64,000 bases of DNA. Origin: Astropecten irregularis (Eukaryota > Echinodermata > Asteroidea > Paxillosida > Astropectinidae). The position numbers were made by a program, and so were the translations under genes. Numbering within the stretch: the stretch's first letter is position 1; each line of letters opens with the position of its first letter. The stretch is from positions 7,597,036-7,661,035 of the forward strand of contig OZ020262.1 in assembly GCA_963971285.1 (NCBI GenBank). Reading direction: 5' to 3'. Below the pieces are notes generated by a model that was given only the letters and a program-made list of their open reading frames with translations, searched no databases and was not told the origin of the DNA. This document shows, piece by piece, positions 24,367 through 36,595 of this stretch.

Positions 24367-27300
24367 CTGCATGGACACAAAAAGATCACAGCATATGCAA
24401 GGTGAAAATGAAGGGCAAACAAGTAGTTATGGCATTGGACATGTTGAATGAGGTCACTGAGGAACAAAAAGGTGAATTTGCTAAGAGGTGGGGAAATTGG
24501 TGGACTCCCAATGGCAGTAGACCTATCGGTGATGTAGGTCTTGAGATGTTATCAGTAGTGAGACCCTAGGTCTCAAAGACCAAATCTTTTTCAAAGTCAA
24601 ACTCAGAAGTCAGGGTTTGCCATTCAAGCAATTCAATGTATGAGACTTGACTTGAACAATAAATTAAGAGAGATCACTCAACACAATAAAGCAATACAAT
24701 GTAAACTCTGCAATATAAGTTGCTAACACCCAATAAAACCAAGACACTGACTTAGATGACCTAGTCTGAGATGTACATGTAGTTAGTTGAGATGACAAAG
24801 CAGGGGCTTTGAGTGGACAGTCCATTGCTTATAGAAAAGGATTAAAGAAGTTTAAGAGCCCAGGCAAAGCCCAGGCCTTGTCTGGCATTGTATGCATGCC
24901 TGACCAGCTAACTACGCGCACAGTGCACAATGTGCGCCGCAGTTTTCAAACCGGAATGCGCTGTTCGCCAAACATGAACACAACATTCGTCAAACATGAA
25001 CACAACGTTCGCCTAACATAGCTAACGGTGTAGAGGAGGTGTTTGCTGAAGTTGGCTAACTACATTGAATGAAAGATGGACGCAATAAGCAACACATGCT
25101 CGCCATTTGTTGCGTGTGTTTTCCACTTCAAAATCCAAGCGTAACGCATGTTCGCGTATGTTCGCGCAAGCGAAACACACACCAGTGTTACAGTTTCTTC
25201 CCTGAGGAATTTCTGTAAATTCAACCTGATACTATGAATGCTCACCATGAAAGGGTTGGATTGCTGCTGTGGCCATCCACCAGCTCCTGCTGGCATTGCT
25301 TGTGGGTGTGTCCCAAAGCTCATAGCCCCTGTAGCATTCTGGGGTTGTCCCATGGTCCCCTGGGCAGCAAACTGCGCCCCTCCTACCGGTGCCATGCCCA
25401 TGGGCTGTGCCATGTTCATCCCCGGTTGCGTCTGAGCGCCAAACCCGCCTTGCATGGCACCTCCGAATCCCGCTTGACCGGTAGGGCCAAATCCTTGACC
25501 TGCCCCAGTGGCTGCCCCTCCACCACCGAATCCAGCCTTCATTCCACCCATAGATGCCCCAGCTGCAGGGAATGCTTGCTGTGGCTGCATCCCGAAACCA
25601 GACCCCATCCCGCCTGCACCTGGCACCCCAGTACCCATCTGTCCTGTTCCGGTGCCCGCTTGCATGGGCGCCATGCCCCCAAAGCCCCCTTGGGCATGTA
25701 AGCCTCCTGGTTGTGGTTGTTGCTGTTGTTGTTGCATTTGGTTGAATCCGCCATTCATCATGCTCCCTGTTGTACCCATTGCCCCTGGTACCCCTTGGCT
25801 GGTCGGAAATACCCCAAACCCACTGGTCTGGGGGGCCGGCTGGGAACCAAAGCCTCCCATGCTACTTGTGTAGACTGGTTGTGTGTTGGTCTGTCCTAGT
25901 CCTGTTGTTGCACTCACTTGTCCACCAAATGGGTTAGGTCCTACAGTATTGGCACAAACATAAAACTCATATTTAGCTTCAAAGATCAGTAGGTTCAAGC
26001 TAGAACATTACAGAACATGCTCAAAAGATTGAACATTAACATTGAGAAAATGTACGTAGAAGTCGCTACCAGCAATACAACATCACGTGACATTGATCAA
26101 CTTTTTTCCTTGATTTAAAGGTACTATCATATTTTAGTAAGAAACCAAAACAGAAATGTTCAAAGATTTACATATCTTACAGGGTATGAAGATGGTGGTG
26201 GTAGAAACATACCGTTAAAATCTTTCCGACTGAAATGGTGATGTATTTATCCAGAAATTATTAAAACAAACGACCGAAAATCGTTTTGATCTTTTAAAAG
26301 ATCAAAAATAAAAGACAAAAGACTTAAGGAATACTGTGGCCGTTTTTTTTTACTGTTTTCTCAAAAAGTGGGCACCATATGGGACTGAAAGTTTCACAGA
26401 TGACTGTTACTGTATCTGTCTTGATATTTGTGCCCATGAATCTGTATTTCTTCGATAAAAACCAAAGTATGATATTACCTTTAATATTGTCATTGACAGG
26501 GTTTTATCCAATAGGTCAAACTGATCAAAGTCTATCTGAATGTTGAAAACATCTCCGAGGATATTCAATGAAATGCAATTAAGAAGTATCTAGAATTCAC
26601 TGCACACCATGTAGACCCTGCAGGGAGCTCTGTGCCCATAAAATGGGCTTTACAATGCAAAATACCTCAGTGTTTTTGCAAAGGATGACCCTGTTATGAA
26701 CGATGGACTTACCAGAGGTCATACTGCTGGACATGAGGCCGAGACCACTGGTCGTTGGCTGCTTGATATTAGTGTTGCTACCTGGTCCCCAATCGATACC
26801 ACCTCCACTCAGGAGACTGGAGCTGCCACCTTTGCTGCTGCTTCCCCCAGTCCAGTCGATGTTAGCACTGGTAGAAGAGCCCCCACTGCTCCAGTTGATA
26901 CTGCTACCAGTGGGAGCAGCCCCACTACCCACAGCACCACCACCACTACCATCCGTAGCCAGACTGGAGAAGATGGCGTACTTGTCGGTGCTCGAACTAG
27001 CTGGCTGACTTGCAGTACTGGAAGCTGACGTGGTTAAGCTGAGGTTGCGTAAAGACTGGGCCGTCTGGCCCACACTGGCATTGGCCCCCGTGGCCGGAGT
27101 GGGCATGGGGGCCGCACCGAATGCTGCAAAGCCAGTGGTGGCTGGCTGGGCAGGTGCGGTGGCCGTGCCAAAGGCATTGAAGCTTCCGCTGGGTTGTGCC
27201 GGTGCGGCTGAGCCGAATGCATTCACATTAGTGCTGGGCTGTGATGTCGCCTGACCAAATGCACCGAAGGAACTGGATGAAGCAAATGTTGATGGTGCAC

Positions 27301-30300
27301 CGAACGGATCAAATGCAACTGGCTGAGTTCCTGGTTTAAAAACAAACAAAGAAAATGTTAACTCAAGAGGCTCTGTATGGGAACCAGAAGGACCATTTTA
27401 GTGTGTGTACAGTGTTTAACTGAGCAGAAGGAACATAATGTTTAGACAAGTATCACCCGTTCTACTCCGTGTCACTACGTACGAGCGTCTGATACATGGG
27501 TGCATGCAAATTTTATGCAACGCGACACATCAGCCAATCAGGTCTGTTTTGAGAACATTTCCATCAGGATTGTGACAGAGGAAGTTGACAGAGGAAGCAT
27601 TCACATTCATCACAATATTGGAAATGTTTGAATACATTCTGTGGACCACAGACACAATAGGAACCTGAAAACCCTGGTTTTGGGGGTGTAAGGATAAGTG
27701 GCAGGATTCACAGACATTTTGAAAGTTCTGTTCCTCAAAAATCTTGTAATATTCTAAAAACAATTCTGATTTACATGAAGTCAACTGGCAACCACACTTC
27801 GACTGTGTTAGTATCAGTGCAACAGACCTAGCCATAAAAAAACCCATCAAATTCAGGATAAGAACTAATTTGCATCAGGACAAAGATCATCATTTCTATT
27901 ATTTGAAAACTTGTGTATCTTGAAAGGTTGGAATATTGAGATGAAATGCAGCTGCGAGTAAACTCAATCTGATCAGAAACTTAGGAATATTGGTACATGT
28001 TGAAAGAATGATGATGGAATGGAACCAAGCCAAGGGGTTACGGGGATGGGATTATGGTTCCAACAAGTCTTTTTTAATTTGTTTTCATTCACAATAAAAA
28101 ACCCAACAAATATCTGCTAGATGGTACAAAGGATTACATGTTTCCCTGCAGTTCTACAAAGCTGTATTAGGGACATCGTGAAAAAGGTATTTCCCGTGCG
28201 TGTTTATGATTCATAACTTGCATGTACGACTTATATGTAGTTCATGTACATTGTACATATGCGAATTATACATATGTACATGTCATACATACACCTGTTA
28301 TGTCGTAGATATGACTTATATGTCTGTTATCACGTATGTGCAACACATATCTCATATACGACATACTGCAAGTCATACATGTACATATACGAGACAGAAT
28401 TCGCACGTACGATGTATTATTTCTATTTTGACTTTTTGTTTACCCAGGGTAGCCCAGTCAGCTATTAAACAACTGTTATACAGTACTTAGGAGCCCTGTA
28501 GGCCCCTTGAGACATAACTGGTGCGTACAACTACAACATGTAAGTTGCACATGTACATATGTTATATAATGGTGGATAGCCGTGTCAGTCAGATAACATA
28601 TAAAATATAAAAATACAATTAGCAGTGCTGTATTGACTAACTAGAGTTTAAAAAGAGCATGAGCTTTCGTAGCAACAACTACTTCATCAGATGCAATGAA
28701 GTGGCATCATCATATATACCTTGCAATGAAGTGGCATCATCAAGCAAGGTATATATGATGATGCCACTTCATTGCATCTGATGAAGTAGTTGTTGCTACG
28801 AAAGCTCATGCTCTTTTTAAACTCTAGTTAGTCAATATAGTGCTACTTGTATTTTTGTATTTTATATGTACATAATGTGTAATTTATGAGTATTAAGTCA
28901 CACGTACGACTTACCGAATCATGAACACGTACAGGAATTTTTGTTATATCATACAAACACAGATACTATATCATTTTTATGGGTGAGCAAAAATTGTCTG
29001 TGTTTGCACAGAAGTTATTGCAACATTACAGCGCTCTGACTTTAGATCTAACATTCCCTATGATGGGTCCTACATAATGAAAAATACATTTACTTGAATA
29101 GATTTCTTTGCAGCTGAATTTAATTACAAACATGTATATTAGCACTACATACATGTAATCAGATATTCTTGGAGCTTTCATGTGATAACTTACCTTGTGC
29201 AGGCTGACTTGAAAAAGCCTGGCCAAAATTGGCAAATCCACCTAATAAAGTGAGAGAAAAATTACAAGCTTTAACACAATAGCTGCAAATTCAGTAAATG
29301 TTACGGCCGAAAAAATCTTGCCCCCTACGAATCCTTCACGGTTACACCACGCTTTCGAAATGCTAAAAAGACGAACAATCTTTTTAAAAGAAACTAAATC
29401 TTGAAAAACCCAGCACCTGATGAACCAAGATTTCCCATGGTGACTGTTTGCACTGTTTACGAACTGTTGAGTCCATTTTCTGTCTCAAACTCAATAATTT
29501 TTCTTTTGAGGCCTTACAAATCCTGTACGCTGCCTTTAACCCTGATCTCAGCCAGGCATCCTTCAGCTGCTTTACCTGCTGGTGCTGCTGCTGCTGCAGG
29601 TGCTGCCTGTTGCTGCTGCTGCTGTGGCTGACTGAAGGGATCACCCCCCAGGTCACCTAAGAGGTCCATTGATGGCTGTCTGGTCTCGCTCAAGTTGTGC
29701 TGGTGATGGCCGGATGCTGATGAGGCTGGCTTGGCAGAAGCCTGTAACGCTGGCCCAGGAACCGCCCCAGGCATAGGAATAGAGATCTTTGGGGCAACTT
29801 GTACCTTGGAGGTAGGGGGTGATGAGGAGGAGGAGGAAAGTGTCTAAACAGACAAAAGAAATGAGCCAAAATTTTCATATTCGTTACTTTGTCTTTATTT
29901 TGAAAGCTGTTGCTTCCACATTTATAAAAATCAAGCACAAAGCCATAACTACCTTCACAGGTACCCATCTACTCCCTGGTGAAGAGGAGCAATGTGACAA
30001 AGCATCTTGACCAAAGGTTTAAGTACATGTACCACAATCCCATGGCCATATTGTATATTGGCAATTCCACGGTAAAGTTACATGTTAAGTGACTTTGACC
30101 TACATGTATTCCTTGATCAATCAGTTTTGAAAGACAAGTTGAAAATGTTTCATTGGAATCAGCAAGTATACTTCTTTATAAGGTTCCTTGAAATGCATGC
30201 AAATATGCCAAAAGGAGGTAGCTTATAGTACGTTACAAAATATCCCCCAACCGTGGAAATACCCATTGCTTTTCCTCACGCATGTCATGTTTTACATGGT

Positions 30301-33300
30301 AGAGAGTCTAGAATTAGTAAGACTTGCGGAGAAGCCATGTATAGGGCCTAACACTCTTTTTGGAAGATGTGTGGTCATGAAAAGGACCGATGAGGGTAAA
30401 TTCTTGATGTTTCGACGAGTGTGCTCTAGTCGTCCTCCTTTTCAGGACCACACACCTTTCAAAAAGAGTGTTATGTGTCTCTGCAATATAAATATTTTTT
30501 AGCACAAACAATGATAGACAGTTTGAGTGTTTTAACAATACAGGTGGGCAATTCCAGCGTAACGGACATGACAATTACACAGTTTTTGCCTTATTCAGAG
30601 GATCACAACGTAGGATTGGCAGTTTGCAAACAATTTTTATTAGGCTTATCAGACACATTTAACTATCAGTGACATATGTAGTAAATTTTATGTAATTTCA
30701 TTGAACAGTTGTAGAGAAAATGCACTTCTTGTGACCGTAACGGACATGACAACTTAGTGTCACAAGAAGTGCATTTTCTCTACAACTGTTCAATGAAATT
30801 ACATAAAATTTACTACATATGTCACTGATAGTTAAATGTGTCTGATAAGCCTAATAAAAATTGTTTGCAAACTGCCAATCCTACTTTATGACCCTCTGAA
30901 TAAGGCAAAAACTGTGTAATTGTCATGTCCGTTACGCTGGAATTGCCCAGATGTATTTAACTTCATATGTGTTTTGATTACAGTAAACCTTTAAAGAATG
31001 TTCAATACAAATTTTAAAAGGATAAGAAGCTTACTGTTTTAGGTGATTCGTTTGAGACCAGCTTTTTGAGTGGTTGAGCCTCGGGCGTGCTGTTACTGCT
31101 ACTGTTGGTGAGTTTGACCTGGTTGGGTGGGACATACCATCTCTTCCTCTCGTATTTCTGCACCATGTAATCTCGTACTTTCTGCTCATCTTTGGACTCG
31201 AGGGACGAGCCACGGGAACTCTCCAGACCCAGCCAGACTTGTCGACATAACTGTCCATGACAACAAGAACTCTCATTAATGTTTACTGAGAGTGTAAATG
31301 CCATTTCACTCTACGGTAATTACCTTTTATATGTGACTGGCGCAAACCGCCCAATTTCAATTCTTCTAAATTTGAATACAACACATGTCAGTCTTTGCGT
31401 TCAAACTACTGTATTCAAAACACCAACATGTCAAACTTTTCAAGACGGGTCATACTCTCAACCCACCTCATGAATAGAATTAGTTTCAACAAAGGTCGAG
31501 TCCCTTACATGGGTCCAGGCCACGCGTTAAAATCCTAGAGTGAAGAGATCAGTCACTTTTACGGGTTATACTCATGTGCAATCCAGAGATTTTTTATAGA
31601 GTGAAAAGTTACTTGTGCACAGTATTATGGGAGCCATGCAGGCAGGATTGTTTAAATTCATGTAACACAAGTTGACATCATGTGTACTGCAGTGATTTGA
31701 TCATTTGAGGATGTCATTTCATCTCACATAGTCTGATAGTGACCATACATGATGCACATGCATATTGGGGGAGGGGGTGTCAGTGTTGTAGTCGAGTACT
31801 TTTTTCAGAGTACCAATACTGCCGAGTACTTTGACTGCCGAGTACCAAGACAGGTCGAGTACTTTGCCATTCGAGTACAAGTACTGGTTTCCAAGTACAA
31901 GTAGTGCAACCGAGTACAAGTACTTATCTTCCGAGTACGAGTACAAGTACTTATCTTCCACAAAAAAAAATGGAACAAGTTGCACTGTAGCGTTTGACTC
32001 CATTCTGCACAAATTCTCAGTATTCTTTGAACACGAATTGAACAACAGTCGATGTGGACGAAATGCCTTCAGCTGATCTAAAAATGGTGGTCAAGACACA
32101 TGGCTATGCGTTGCAACAGTAATATGTTACAACAACGTAAACGCCATGCACGGCTAGGTCTATTATCCAGACTCAACTATTCATAAGCATGTTATTTCTA
32201 CATGCTAGATTTGATTCGTTGTTAGAATGCTCAGATCCACAAACTTTAACTGAACATATTTTTTTTTATCGAGTACTCTTTTTCGAGTACAAGTACGTAG
32301 ATGCTCGAGTACAATTTTTGGATGTCAAGTTTAGAGTATTTTGTAGCCCGCGTACAAGTACCAAAGGACGAGTGCAAGTATTTGGACATTCGAGTGCGAG
32401 TACGAGTACAAGTGCGAGTACGAGTACTCGGAAAACGGTACTCGAGTAGTACTCGAGTGCGAGTACCGAGTACGAGTACTACAACACTGGGGGGGTGTGC
32501 ATGTGTACACATGAAGATTTTCCTACTGGACAATAAATGAAATGAAATGAAATGTACACTGTCCATGTGGCATGGTGTGCATGGCATACGTACAGTAAAC
32601 AACACACCAACTTGCATGGGTAACTGTAATATACACATATTATATGCAGGACATACCGGTACACATTAATATGTCCAGTGAAATACGCAAACTGTAAGCA
32701 AAAAAAAAAATCTGCTACCATAAGCGAATATTTTTCGCGATTCCATGAAATTGGGCTCAGATGCAGGTGCAGCATTCTAGGTGCAAGTGGGACATGCATA
32801 CTTGCAAGCATTATTACATTCTGATACATACTTGCTAATTACATACACACGTATGCATACCCCCTCCCCAATATGCAATATATGCAATATAAAGGGCATA
32901 ATGGCTTGGCTTCTCAGTCATGTGGAACAACAGAATGAACCAAGTTCCTACTAACGAGGCCCCAGGGAACCACAAACAGATGTCACCATGCTCTTATACG
33001 AAATTAGAGTGAGGACATGATGCAAATAGACTAATAGGGGAGTACCAAGAGAATACACATGGATGATAAAAAAGGAAAGAAAAGGAGGCTGCTGTCATTT
33101 TCCAAACATATTTTCATTTAGACAAGTAATAAACTGCTGCAAATTGCTCTTCTACCAAAATAAGGACTTTTTTACCACCGCAGACAATAAACAAATCACT
33201 TTTGACATAACTTTCGAACGTCGACATATGTACCCCGGTATGTATTTGTGCGCCCGTTGTCCTGTCTGTGTGTTAAGGCGATGTAATATAGCTGTCCTGT

Positions 33301-36104
33301 TTTACATCGATGTCGCGGTACGTTCACCAACGGGAAGTGTTCCCATTGGACTTTTTTGCATCCCTGTTAAGTTACCGTGTTTGTGCGGAAGTCTTCCGCG
33401 ACCACTTTCGGCCTGTTAGTTTTACATCACATTTGCGGTTTAGTAAGTTTACGGGAACGTAAGTTTACCGTGCGTTACACTGCGTTCTCATTGAACTTAA
33501 TTGTGTCAATTTACAAGAAAGTTGCAATACTTAGTTTATTACCAAAATAAGTCCAATGGGAACACGAAATCTACAATTCTTAAAACAAATGATGGACAAT
33601 CATTACTAGGTTTCACAAACAAACAAAAGGTTAATATATACATTATGTGTAAACATACACACAGTTATCTGTAAGTGTCCATGTAGAGTTTGAAATACCA
33701 GTGTGGTCTGTCAACTTCAAGTGGATAGGGTATAGGATTTGACTTGTGTAACAAATGATGTAGATACCTCTGTACCTATATCTACTGACAACTTAAATGT
33801 AGGGCTTGATGGTCCAACTTCGTCCAAGTCCAAAGTATTTCGTAGAACATGAATATTGTGCAGCATTCTATTTTACTTGCTTCAGACATGACAGCAAGGT
33901 TTCAAAATTGATACGGCTGGGCAAGTGTAATGTAATGTCAGTCTAATACAAACTTTGTTCTTCAATCTTTACGCACTCACATAAAATGCATTGCAATCTG
34001 ATAAGCTCCTCAATAAAGCAATACAAACATGTTTTTATTGATGTGATGACTAACGACTCATAAGTACGTGTACAAACTGCAAGGTGTCCTAATAGTCCAA
34101 CGTCTAAACCTTTATTTTATTTGGTTTTTCCTGTTGAATGCGTGTAGACCGATCCGACTGCACGATATACTTTCCACCATTACTACAGTGTCCCCGCCTT
34201 CATAGGGTGTACGTGCCATGATTAGGGAATATAGAGTTCGTGTGATATAGAGTGCGGCGGACGTAAATTCCTTTGTTGCCGGACAAAATACGGGCGGGGA
34301 CACTGCAGTAATGGCGGGTGTTTCCTTCCTCCTTGGTCGCGCAGTCGGATCGGTGTATACTCGCTGCCAGTACTAAAAACAAAACGTACAGATCAGAGCG
34401 CCCCCTAGACTGTAAAGAGGTATGACCCCGCATGAATTGATATCTGTGTTTAATAAAATGCACCAGTTTAGCCCTTGCGGCAGGTCCAATTTACTACCAC
34501 ACGTACATGGATTCACACAGAATACATAGTTTCCCCGGAATTTGAACAAACCGACTGGAATTTTTTCGGGTATGGTTCAAACAATCTGACCATGTCCTGC
34601 ATCTTGCATCACCATGATCACCACTAGGGCACATTCTTTGGATACATTTGGTTTTGACTCGTAAAGCCCAACTCATAAATCATGCAAATAGTGAAGTGAA
34701 ATTAATCTGAACTTTTGCATCATAAATTTTGGAGAAAATAATTTTGCACTGGTTTGCGCAAGTTGCAATGTTCTCAACTATTTGTGAACATTCATTGAGA
34801 ATATGCAATTCAGTAGTTAAGACTTCAATTTCACTCAAACATGTCAAATGCACAAAGCATTTACATGAAGTATGAGCTAGAATTAAAGAAATCGCCACAT
34901 GTAATTCATGCAGGTTGATGAATTTAGCAGTCTCCATTGATCTCCTGATCTATAATTTGTAGCATGTAGCAGGCTTAACCATGTTAATTGTTATGTATGT
35001 ACATATGTATGTACCAATGCACAGTGTAACACTAACCCTAACCCTAACCCTAATCTTAGCATGCCTAGGGTACATGTAGGTGCAGTCGCTGAACTGTGAA
35101 CACATTTGACGATCTTGTTGCATTTGACAAAGCTCTTGAAAAATACTCACCCCTAGGTAAACCGTGTTTACACTGGACAAACATTTAGCCCAATATGAGC
35201 GCACTGGGTTTAAATCGTGTTCATACAAGACTTTAAAGCCCCGATATGAACACACTGAGAATTAACATCCTGGTCAGCTGGTCAACTCACTGATACTGTA
35301 CCTTATAGAACCACTGTTGGAGTACTTGTACTCATAGTCGTACTCGAGTACAGACAAATACTTGGCCCGTACTCGATTAAAAGTACTCGAAAATAAAATA
35401 TACTTGACCCATACTCAATCAAAAGTACTCAAAAATTAATGTACTTGGACCGTACTCGATTCAATGTACCATTTAGTGCAAAGTTCATTTTCGTTACAAT
35501 TTCAAGATTGATAATGTTGCCAATTTCCAATAAATTTTACAATGGGAGTATTTAAAGAGTTTCAAATGGAGTAAACAGCACAGTGTCATTTGCAAGGTTT
35601 GAAAAACATAAATTTCTGAGAAGAGTTGCGAAACAAAATGCAATTTTTTGCACTGTGCGTTGGTACTGTACTCAGACGTGGACTCGGACTTTGGTACTCG
35701 GACTCGGCCCTGTACTCGGCCCTGGAATGAACTCGGACTCGATACTTAGGACTTGGACTCGACAGCAATGTACTCGGCCCAGTACTCAGATCTTGAAGTA
35801 CTCAGAGTACTCTGTACTCGGATCTGAGAACTCTACTCCAACACTGCATAAAACTCACAGACTGACCTTTCCCAAGCACAGAATCTGGCCAGTGATTCTT
35901 CACAAGGGAACAGCATACCAAACCTTGAAGGAGAGTCCTGAGACAAGACAATACGCCATCATCCTGCAGGTTAATAGACAATTTCTTCTACTATAGGACT
36001 ATTTACGTACCTCATTGCCATGTTTCTCCAAGAACTCTATTTCTTGTATTGTGAAACTGGTCATTGAAATGGACTTCACTCGGTGGGGTGGATTCAGTCC
36101 GCGT
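24298..36104 (-). CDS. AGFG1: AGFG1-like ArfGAP/FG-repeat endocytic adaptor (exon 1 not found)
   Basis: AGFG1 (Hrb) is a cytoplasmic adaptor linking Arf regulation to clathrin-coated vesicles and VAMP7 uptake. Exons in gene order: 36104-36011, 31250-31035, 29843-29576, 29241-29194, 27330-26713, 25940-25246, 24366-24298; all GT-AG with matching phases, about 668 residues. The first exon encodes RGLNPPHRVKSISM and FLEKHGNE, the second CRQVWLGL and YERKRWYVPP; both closely match the C-terminal half of the human ArfGAP domain. Then come DLLGDLGGDPF, ANFGQAF, a G/S/A/F region with DKYAIFSSLATDG, a QG-rich part and NPF motifs (GPNPFGG, SNPFM, TNPFM at the C-terminus) for EH-domain partners. Two DPF motifs could bind AP-2. 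The exon with the Cys4 zinc finger was not found. AGFG1 versus AGFG2 orthology is not settled; length favours AGFG1. Confidence 0.87.
25246..25940 (-). CDS. AGFG1: AGFG1 exon (Gly/Gln/Met-rich, NPF motifs)
   Basis: Encodes 231 residues from GPNPFGGQVSATTG to WPQQQSNPFM. Rich in GFGG, GMGSGFG and Q runs. Both ends carry NPF motifs, as at the human C-terminus (SSNPFM). The acceptor is tactgtag and the donor gtgagc. The plus-strand ORFs over this exon are shadows. Confidence 0.88.
26119..26480. mobile_element. TTAA-targeting MITE, family A
   Basis: Ends aggtactatcatattttagt and accaaagtatgatattacct, with TTAA on both sides (26115-26118, 26481-26484). Carries the family's cttttaaaagatcaaaaat palindrome. 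Sits in an AGFG1 intron. Confidence 0.8.
26713..27330 (-). CDS. AGFG1: AGFG1 exon (FG/Ser-rich, DKYAIF block)
   Basis: 618 bases. Encodes TQPVAFDPFGAP, repeated NAFG and FAAFG units, SSTDKYAIFSSLATDG (human DKYAALAELDSVF region), then a Ser/Gly part with three similar Trp motifs, SINWSSGG, NIDWTGG and GIDWGPG. The donor gtaagt at 26712 precedes in-frame read-through, so the exon ends at MTSG. Confidence 0.87.
28600..28868. repeat. Long near-perfect hairpin in an AGFG1 intron
   Basis: Arms 28600-28724 and 28744-28868 are near-perfect inverted copies, for example gagcatgagctttcgtagca and tgctacgaaagctcatgctc. The spacer 28725-28743 (aatgaagtggcatcatca) is a direct copy of part of the left arm. 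Confidence 0.88.
29194..29241 (-). CDS. AGFG1: AGFG1 micro-exon (GGFANFGQAF)
   Basis: A 48-base exon encoding GGFANFGQAFSSQPAQ, with good acceptor (ctttattag) and donor (gtaagt). ANFGQAF matches the phenylalanine repeats (ANFAHF, ANFDAF) that follow the DLL block in AGFG1. It is phase-compatible with both neighbours. Confidence 0.8.
29290..29520. repeat. Dispersed repeat, second copy inverted at 44935-45160
   Basis: Shares, inverted, ccttcacggttacaccacgc, gaaaaacccagca, catggtgactgtttgcactg and tccattttctgtctcaaact with 44935-45160. In an AGFG1 intron. No TIRs were found, so the class is unknown. Confidence 0.75.
29576..29843 (-). CDS. AGFG1: AGFG1 exon (DLLGDLGGDPF, polyQ, polyA)
   Basis: Encodes a Ser/Pro linker, then MDLLGDLGGDPFSQP, a six-Gln run and an Ala-rich tail. 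MDLLGDLGGDPF corresponds to human FDLLSDLGSDIF, and DPF is a classical AP-2 appendage motif. The acceptor is ctgtttag and the donor gtaaag. Confidence 0.82.
30349..30471. repeat. Hairpin with ~38-bp arms in an AGFG1 intron
   Basis: aacactctttttggaagatg with tgtggtcatgaaaaggac pairs with cttttcaggaccacacacct and ttcaaaaagagtgtt. The loop contains gatgtttcgacgagtgtgct, a motif resembling tcgaaacgttgag near 55272. Confidence 0.75.
30547..30948. repeat. Long near-perfect hairpin with ~190-bp arms in an AGFG1 intron
   Basis: Left arm 30547-30735 and right arm 30759-30948 are inverted with few mismatches (for example around 30600-30615). The spacer has cgtaacggacatgacaa, a direct copy of the left arm tip at 30558-30575. 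Confidence 0.9.
31035..31250 (-). CDS. AGFG1: AGFG1 exon 3 (end of ArfGAP domain)
   Basis: 72 codons. Encodes LCRQVWLGLESS, DEQKVRDYMVQKYERKRWYV and PPNQVK, then a Ser/Asn-rich linker with PLKKLVSNESPKT. The W-LGL ... Y-KRWY pattern is diagnostic of the C-terminal ArfGAP helix region in AGFG proteins. Phase 0 at both ends. Confidence 0.9.
31781..32490. mobile_element. hAT-like element filled with GAGTAC motifs, copy 1
   Basis: The element starts cagtgttgtagtcgagtact and ends agtactacaacactg. It is flanked by the 8-bp direct repeat gggggtgt (31773-31780 and 32491-32498). The first ~150 and last ~220 bases are dense degenerate repeats of cgagtac / gtactcg; the middle is unique. The 8-bp duplication and CAG...CTG ends indicate hAT. 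Confidence 0.82.
34145..34363. mobile_element. Inverted-repeat MITE (CCGATCCGACTGC ends)
   Basis: gaccgatccgactgcacgat and (inverted) cgcgcagtcggatcggtgta form the ends. ccattactacagtgtccccg pairs with cggggacactgcagtaatgg inside. No coding potential. It lies in the AGFG1 intron between 31251 and 36010. Confidence 0.7.
35032..35052. repeat. Interstitial telomere-type repeat
   Basis: About three and a half head-to-tail copies of CTAACC / TTAGGG (ctaaccctaaccctaaccct). A shorter run, ttagggttaggg, is at 40878-40889. Short internal arrays like these are common and do not mark a chromosome end. Confidence 0.8.
35312..35846. mobile_element. hAT-like GAGTAC element, copy 2
   Basis: Left end cactgttggagtacttgtac, right end ctctactccaacactg. 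The flanking octamers tatagaac and cataaaac match at 6 of 8 positions. Both subterminal zones are rich in gtactcg / cgagtac; the centre is AT-rich and unique. Confidence 0.72.
36011..36104 (-). CDS. AGFG1: AGFG1 exon 2 (ArfGAP domain, middle)
   Basis: Encodes RGLNPPHRVKSISMTSF and TIQEIEFLEKHGNE in 94 bases, between a ttgttgaacag acceptor and a gtacgt donor (reverse strand). It starts one base into a codon, as human AGFG1 exon 2 does in my recollection. The conserved H and R of the ArfGAP fold are present, but the Cys4 finger belongs to the missing exon 1. Confidence 0.87.
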
Positions 36105-36279
36105 CTGTTCAACAAAAAGCAAGAATTAATTTATAAGGATGAAGCATTTCATACAAAAGTTAAAGGTGTATTATTTTGTTTAAAACGTGAATCATCTAAA
36201 ACCAAGTCTAAATCCAAGTCTTTAACAATCTGCGATGGCATTTCTGGAAATTTTCATCGACCTCCAAATGGTATTCATC

Positions 36280-36595
36280 TAGACCCAGTAACTGGGGCAT
36301 TAAGCAGTGAACTCCCTTTTTTATTAAATTGGGGGTCGACGGTCGGTCTAGCGCCCCAGAGATTCCTATATAGGGTTAGACATTTTATACAAGGACAAAA
36401 ATTGTTCTTCACGGTACTTGCGCCGAAAATGTCTCCAAATGACCAAAAAAAAAAAAAAATCACTCTATCTCTTTTCCGAATGTCAAGGATGAAATGCAGC
36501 CTATTTATTTGTACTCACGATCATTCTGTGTGATGAAAATCTATAATTTCCGATGGAAAGACATCTGTTTTTAATTTGTGTGACTGTGCGCATGC
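36280..36595. repeat. Dispersed repeat with GCGCCCCAG hairpin, copy 1
   Basis: Shares agacccagtaactggggc, gacggtcggtctagcgcccc, gccgaaaatgtc.ccaaat and ttgtactcacgatcattc with 37801-38150. A hAT-like element begins exactly where this copy ends. Confidence 0.7.

Noticed and set aside
25234-27254. Plus-strand ORFs opposite the AGFG1 exons
   Set aside because: They are Pro/Cys-rich shadows of Gly/Ala/Gln-rich coding sequence; splice sites and homology support the minus strand.
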